A stretch of 64,000 nt of DNA from Chinchilla lanigera (taxonomy: Eukaryota; Chordata; Mammalia; Rodentia; Chinchillidae). Position 1 is the stretch's first letter, and every line of letters starts with the position of its first letter. A program made the position numbers and the translations under genes. The notes under the pieces are model-generated. The model saw nothing but the letters and a program-made list of their open reading frames with translations. It did no database searches and was not told the DNA's origin. This document shows, one piece after another, positions 58,181 to 64,000 of this stretch. The stretch lies in the NCBI RefSeq assembly GCF_000276665.1, contig NW_004955417.1, positions 28,562,145 through 28,626,144 on the forward strand, in the 5' to 3' direction.

Positions 58181-59613
58181 CACCTGTTTTCAAATTTAGG
58201 CTTCAAACAACCACCAGAAACACCTGAGGGGCTCCAAGGAAGCCGCAGGCCATCATCGTCGTTTCTTGTCGAGTATTGGAGGACGGGCCATTCATCCGGC
58301 AATAGAGAGTGTTGGAATAGCACAGCAATCAGGCAGGCGTTTCTTGAGTTACTTGGCAATCCACACTTTCTCTTTGTTCTTATTAGATGGACGTCTAACC
58401 CAGTGCAGTGTTTCCTAAAATTATAATGTTCTGTATTTTGTGATGGGAAACTGAAAGAGAGAAGAACCTACCCTTTTCTGCAGCAGTCTGAGAGCTCTGA
58501 GGGTGTTCACTGTTTCTCTTTGTGCGTGTGTATGTTTGTGTGCCCATACATGTACATACACACTCCATACGTTTAAGTGCAATGTTACTACTTTCTATCC
58601 AGTACTCAAGCTAATATAACAAGATAAAAATTGGCAGCTGTTAAATTGGCAACCAAGATAGGCATCTCCTACGTGGTGAATGTCAGGATCCGCAGGTGTC
58701 CATGATGGGTGAGAACAGTGGGTTTGGACTCTGGAAGGCAGCATGCTCTCTGCAGAGGCTGGCCCAAGTCACATGTGCACTGTGCATCTCTAAGTGTGCT
58801 ACTCCTGGAAGCTTTCCCCAGTTCCGCCTGCTGGCTTAGTTTACCTCCCCCATCAGCTAGCAGCCCACTTCCGCTCTTACTTTCTCATTTTATTTGCACA
58901 GCAGTTTTTTTTAATCAATAATGAACAGTAGCATTTGATCTAATGTATGACACAGTATCATGAACTTTGTATCAGTGGAAGTCAAATTAATAAAGCTTAT
59001 TCTACCAACTTCCTATCTTATTTTTCTCCTGTTCCCTGGTTTATTAAGTGTGTATGTATACTTACACCTCTGTTACAAAGGGAAATTGTTTGACAAATGA
59101 CAGAAATACCAGGATATGTAAAGAATCTGCCTGTGAACAGCGATGGCTCACAGAGATCTTGACTTCACCAAGAGCATCACTACGCTCCTTGGCATGAAGA
59201 GAAGCAATGCTTTAAATCTCTTGCGGGCACTAATGAGGGGCTGTAGTGCTTTAGGAAACTGTAATCTGGAAACCACAGAACAGGTCAAGAGACCAGTTCC
59301 TCCTATATAGAGCCGGGCCGGGAAGAAAAAGAGCAGCTTTGTGCCGGAGTTCTAAAGGGACACCACCACCAGGCTCTCCTGCTGAATGCAGTTGGCACAT
59401 GCCAAATGCCTTGAAAACCCCGCACTTCTGGTAATCTTCAGCTGTGAATTAGCAAACAGGGAAGAGTCCTAAATAGTCTTGAATGTGAGGCTGAAAAAAG
59501 AGGAATAAAATGTTATTTGGATTTCCTTCAGACCATGGACCATCACAAAACACCCATTTTGGCTTTCAATATGTGTCCTGAATTCTTATCTACCCTATTT
59601 ATATGCAGAGAAT

Positions 59614-59615
<2 letters not shown>
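58181..59615. other. Unassigned sequence
   Basis: A degenerate TG/ACATAC tract lies at 58520-58562. No other repeat or gene recognised. Confidence 0.35.
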
Positions 59616-59652
<37 letters not shown>

Positions 59653-59669
59653 TACACACACTGTGTAGG
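59616..59669. repeat. (TG)n microsatellite followed by a perfect hairpin
   Basis: TG run at 59616-59650, then cctacacacactgtgtagg (59651-59669), whose 8-base arms cctacaca and tgtgtagg are perfectly complementary around a 3-base loop. Confidence 0.95.
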
Positions 59670-61619
59670 GGGTAAGTCTTTTGCAAGTGCAGAAGTTGAA
59701 TGTTTTACTTATTTAGGCTCCTTGAAAAGTGAATTAAAATGATTATACACACTGACATAAATTATTGGCTTGCATTCTCCAAATGAAATTAAAAAAAATT
59801 ACCAGTGCTTTGGTATATCCTCCTCTCCAACTTTGATGCTGTTTTCTGTTTGTGTATTTTGAGGTTGAGGGTTATCTGTGACTCATTGGTAAGCTCCAGT
59901 TCAATCAATTTAGAAAGAACTTTTAGGGCTGAGTTATTTTTAAATGCCTGAAAATGAGGGAACTGTAAATGGAAATCTAATCACAGCTTAACCTGTAGTC
60001 GTGCAAACAGTCAACTATGAAATCAAATGAGTTTCCAACCCTCTTAACCCATTAGTGGTTACTCACTAGCTCTGCTGCCCACACAGCCTTTTTCAAAAAG
60101 CAGGAAAAGGGATGGCGCCTAGGGTTGGGGTGCGGTGGAGAGGAAGGGAGGGTTGCTACTGATGCAGAGAAGGAAATCTCTAGGGGATGACAATTTCCTT
60201 GCAGTCACAGCGTGCAAGCTTGCCTCAACGATAGCTTCCTATGTCACACACTGGACTCCTCTTGAAGTCTTCCCTAGTAAATATGGAGTACAGACTGTAT
60301 TGTCTCGGTTCCACTGTTTACATCCTGATTACTGACATCTCACAGATCCAGCCTCTGGCATCCTTGGGTTGGACACCCAGGCTCAGGATTGCTGTGGGGC
60401 TTTGTGGCCATTTGATGTTCATGAACTCATCCTTGGCCCCTCTCCACAGTGGTGCCATCCTCTTCCCCACTGCAGTTTCCATCTGCTTTCCACCTCTCTC
60501 CTTCCTCTTGCTTTTGTCTCCAAATTCTTTCCCTGCACTTCTCAGGATCCCCAGCTTCTTCCTCATGCTCAGCTCAGCTCTGATTCTGCAGGGAGCTTAA
60601 CAGCTGCTCTCACAATCACCGAAGAAGTATCCAGGCGCCTACTGGAGGGGGTGTGTGCACACGCCCGTGCCAACACTGGCGGTGAAGTGAACTAATGTGC
60701 GTTAATTTTCTCACTTTCAGTTTTGTACTCAGTCCCCTTTAGAGAAGGCAGACATTCCCATATCATGGCAAATGTGCTGGCGATTGCAAAATAACCACTA
60801 CTATTCTCTGCTCCTTTCTCACCTTGTGAGTGGCCATCCAGCTTCTCTGAATCCAGACCAAGAGAAAAGCCACCATGTATCGCGGAGTCCACTTTGGCAT
60901 TTAATGAAAGCCATGCTTGACTATTTCATCTCCCAGTAGAAGAAGGCAAGCTTGTGAAGCCCTGCTTTCGTGCCAAGCAGTAATTACCCCCAAATGATTT
61001 CCTGGGGTCAGACCAAGACTCTTTTGTGAACGTTTATTGACAATGTCAGAGTACAGTTGAGAGCGAAAACAGTCTCTCTTGTCCTTACACATGTACTCAT
61101 AAAGATGAAAAATAAAAAACGAAAGCCAAAGTCAACAGTTTTGCTTTTCTGGTTTTTTGGGGTGTGGAACCTTGAGGAAGGCATCTTTCTCTGGGAGTCC
61201 TGAGAGATAAACTGGGAGCACCAACTTTGGTGGAGCTTACACAGTCTTCTGAGGATGTGTAGTCAATGAAGTATTTTATTTTTACACTGTTATCTTTGTT
61301 GCCAAGATTCACTCCCAAAGCACAAAGGAGAAGGAAAGAGCAGCATCCCTACTTTGAAAGTGTTGGAACCGAGTGGAAAGAACAAACCCCACTTCCTCTT
61401 TCTACCGCTCTCATTGTCAGATCCTAGTCACTGTTCCACTGTTCGCCTGTATAAATACTCTGGTCCAGCCAAGGCAAGGGTCCGCCTTGCAATAGAGAGA
61501 ACTGCCTGTTGTCATGTGCATGCTTGCAGTTTACAAATTTATATAAGTGATGATTAAGTTCCGTTATGATTTGTATCTACAGTAGAATGGTGGGTTCACT
61601 CATTAATGCATTTAGTAGC
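59670..61619. other. Unassigned sequence
   Basis: No interspersed repeat or RNA gene recognised. Frames up to 119 codons (plus, 60241-60600) are Leu/Ser/Phe-rich, lack domains, and overlap an 82-codon minus frame. Confidence 0.35.
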
Positions 61620-61973
61620 TGCTATGGATTGTGTCTGGATGTCCCCCCAAACCCTCATGCAGTCATGGGGTGGGCTTCTAGATTTATGATTGACTCATGG
61701 TCCAGTGCTGGGATTATGGGTGTGAGAGCTACACCTGCCCTGGGGAGGGTAGATTGCATACAATGTAAGGGAGGGAAAGAGGCTGCTTGCCGCTGCTCCT
61801 TTTTTTTGCTCTTGTTGCTTTTGCTATCTTCCCCGCCGTGAACGGTTGCTGCCTTAGAACCAGCCAAGTATGGACTGAAACCTCCACAAACTGTGAGCTA
61901 AATAAACCGTTCCTTCCTTACTTTTGGACATCAGGTATTTTGTCTCAACAACGAGAGAAAAGTAACCAAGACA
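61620..61973 (+). repeat. MaLR-type LTR
   Basis: Sense LTR: starts tgctatggattgtgtctgga, has the polyadenylation region 'gtgagctaaataaaccgttc' near 61891, and ends 'caggtattttgtctcaacaa' and 'agtaaccaagaca'. Same superfamily as the antisense copies at 3664, 23230 and 55350. Confidence 0.8.
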
Positions 61974-61974
61974 G

Positions 61975-62229
61975 TAGCTGAATGTGCTGGTAGGCGGTGG
62001 GGCCAGGTTGGAGGTGTATCACTGGGGCGTGGCCTGGAAGCTTCCATTGTGTCTCCCTTCCTGGTCCCTCTCTTCTCTCAGATTCCTGGCCACCATGATA
62101 TGCACAGTGTCCTCCACCAGACCCTCCCGCAGTGCAGCCTGAAATGCCCTGAAATCCTGAAAAACTACAAGCTCAGATAAGTCACAGTGTTAGGCACTTT
62201 GTTTCAGAGACAAGGACAGTGACTACTGC
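61975..62229 (+). repeat. Second, related LTR fragment
   Basis: Follows directly on the first LTR: 'gtgctggtaggcggtggggc', 'gggcgtggcctggaagcttc', 'gattcctggccaccatgata', then 'aagtcacagtgttaggcact' and 'gacaaggacagtgactactg'. Order and phrases fit a diverged MaLR-type LTR in the same orientation, with its 5' end missing. Confidence 0.5.
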
Positions 62230-63369
62230 AGGTTCTCAGGGGCTCTTCTTTGAGATGTGTTATGAAAATACTTAATAAACTGGTGGTTCATTTACATTCC
62301 AAATTGCATTGAAAGAATTCTTTTAAAATATTGTGAACATACAAGAAAGTGTTTTGTCTTAAATTTTAATCTGTGGGATAGTTATAAGCTGTTCTGTCAT
62401 TAATTGCCATCAAAAGCAGGATATGCAACATACCAGAAGGTATGTTGAAAATGAAGAAAAGATTTATTAAATTTGTTTCAGTTCTACTTATGACACTGAA
62501 ATACATGTAGGAATATGAAAAAGACTAATGTCTCTGTGTTAAAGAAATCGATTTCCAAGGTGCCAAGTGCAAAAGTGTAATTGAAATTGACCCATTAAAT
62601 GATTACATTATTTGTGTACCAAATCTAATATATTTCATAAAACTATAGAGCTGTTTCAGTAACTACCTGCCAAACTGTATATATTGTTCCTAATTAAGTT
62701 TTATAAATGTATGTATAGAAATGTGAGGTTGCAGAATTATCCAAGTAATATGTCTCTACATTTATGAAACCTGTTCCAGAGAACTAAGACAAGGCAGAGC
62801 ATTTCTAATCTCATGACAATTTCACAGCGAGGGCAAGCTGTAAAAAACAAGGTGACACAGTGAATATTCAGGGAAGGTTTCCAAGTTAAATTTCTGAAAT
62901 ATCCTTAGAAATACACCTTTTCTCCCTTATTTTTTCCTGGTAAGTCACATTTGGCAGGCATTTGACCTGTTCAGTCACACTTCAGACCTAGTTTTTAAGA
63001 AATTACTAAGGTATGGGAAAATGTCAGACACACGGCTTTTCAAATATTCAATACTCTTAGTTATGGCACCTGATCTGTAAAACAGTTCCAGTTTGAGTGG
63101 TGAGAGATGCTGGACAGCTTTATTAAAATAGAAAACATTTAATTTATGATTACTTTTAATGTGCTCCATTCACTATTAGATCAGGGTTTCTGATTGGCTA
63201 GGATAGCTCCTTACTCACTGTTATATTGGAAGAGTGAATGGAAAATCTTTTTTTTTTTTTTTTTTTGGTGAGGGACTTAAAGTCCTTTCCTCTTTTGATT
63301 TTGTCTTGTTTACATTCGATTTTCTTTGAAAACAAATAATCCAAATACTCAGATATTTCTTTGATTTTA
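62230..63369. other. Unassigned AT-rich sequence with a poly-T run
   Basis: Poly-T of about 20 bases at 63248-63267 could be the tail of a minus-strand retroposon, but the adjoining sequence is not a recognisable SINE. No other feature. Confidence 0.35.
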
Positions 63370-63730
63370 TGAGGGGATCACTGACAAGCAAAAGTTGTAT
63401 ATATTTATATATAATTGTATATACTTAAGTGAACTATTGATGACATATATATATATATTTAGAATGGTTAAATCAAGCAAATTTACATGTTTGTCATGTG
63501 GTCATTTTCAGGTATGCATTATTCTTCACTATATTCATTGTGTTGTGTGATAAATCTCTTCAACTTATCCCCCTTGTGTAACTGAACATCCGTGTCCTTT
63601 CCCCAGCATCTCCCTTCCCGTTCACCTACCCCTTCCCTAGGTCCGGGGTGACTGCATGCTCCTCTCTGCAGCTTTGTGTTAGCCTTTTAAGGTTGTCACA
63701 TATAAGGGCAATCATACAGTATTTAAAAAA
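63370..63730 (-). repeat. L1 LINE 3' UTR fragment
   Basis: Antisense L1 3' region: 'agaatggttaaatcaagcaa', 'gataaatctcttcaacttat', 'cccccttgtgtaactgaaca', 'cccagcatctcccttcccgt', 'cacatataagggcaatcata'. Flanking AT repeats (63400-63460) belong to it. Confidence 0.7.
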
Positions 63731-64000
63731 CTCAAAGATATCATAGCTTTCCCTAATTTATCAGATAGAAGTGGGTTTTTTGTTTTTGTTTTACAAAGAA
63801 AACAAATACAATACACCTCGGGAGAAAATATGTTTTTCATAAATGATGTTCCTGGGAAAATTTATTTCCACAAAGCCATGGAATAGGAAACATGCACAAA
63901 GGGTTATTTTACATACACACAGAGATAAATATGTTCTGAAGAAGTTCTAGAAAATTGTGAGATAGGCTATTTGTCATCCTGGTGTTTCCCTCTCGCTGGT
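63731..64000. other. Unassigned sequence at right edge
   Basis: No recognised feature. Confidence 0.35.

Overview
The window reads as nuclear DNA from a mammal, almost certainly a rodent. It carries B1 (7SL-derived) SINEs, ID SINEs (tRNA-Ala-like), a B1+ID composite, MIR and L2 relics, L1 fragments, MaLR-type LTRs and long dinucleotide and tetranucleotide microsatellites. I recognised no B2 or B4 elements, and a B1+ID composite is present, so a non-murid rodent (squirrel, beaver or kangaroo-rat side) is more likely than mouse or rat. The species is not established.

I can support no functional protein-coding gene, exon, rRNA, tRNA or CRISPR array. The open frames are short, often begin at GTG or another non-ATG codon, and fall in repeats or in unrelated sequence; the longest is 259 codons at 38011-38790. 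The best coding-like trace is a multi-frame block on the minus strand at about 43100-43910, which may be an unidentified pseudogene. The window is therefore probably intergenic or deep intronic.

Layout. 1-6300: MIR, L2, an old LTR with a duplicated tip, and a GA microsatellite. 6309-6953: an unusual mariner DNA transposon derivative whose two ends are inverted copies of the same transposase 3' end, with an ID SINE inside it. 7000-18900: mostly unassigned, with scattered ID, B1 and MIR copies. 18940-23190: two minus-strand L1 pieces, the larger holding an ID SINE and a hairpin-forming microsatellite. 23230-27860: an LTR, an L2 relic and unassigned sequence. 27860-29135: an L1 with an inverted 5' part. 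30560-33880: repeat-poor sequence rich in homeodomain-like motifs, a candidate for conserved regulatory DNA. 36060-38850: GC-richer unassigned sequence. 40745-41136: a second copy of the mariner derivative with the same internal junction. 41340-55000: sparse relics plus a clean ID insertion at 52321. 55350-58180: LTR, MIR, L1 and B1-ID cluster. 58181-64000: unassigned sequence, two adjacent LTRs and a final L1 3' end.

The most interesting signal is the mariner derivative. Two copies 34 kb apart share one rearrangement junction, which suggests the rearranged form itself was mobile. All assignments were made by eye; divergence values and family names need a repeat-library search.
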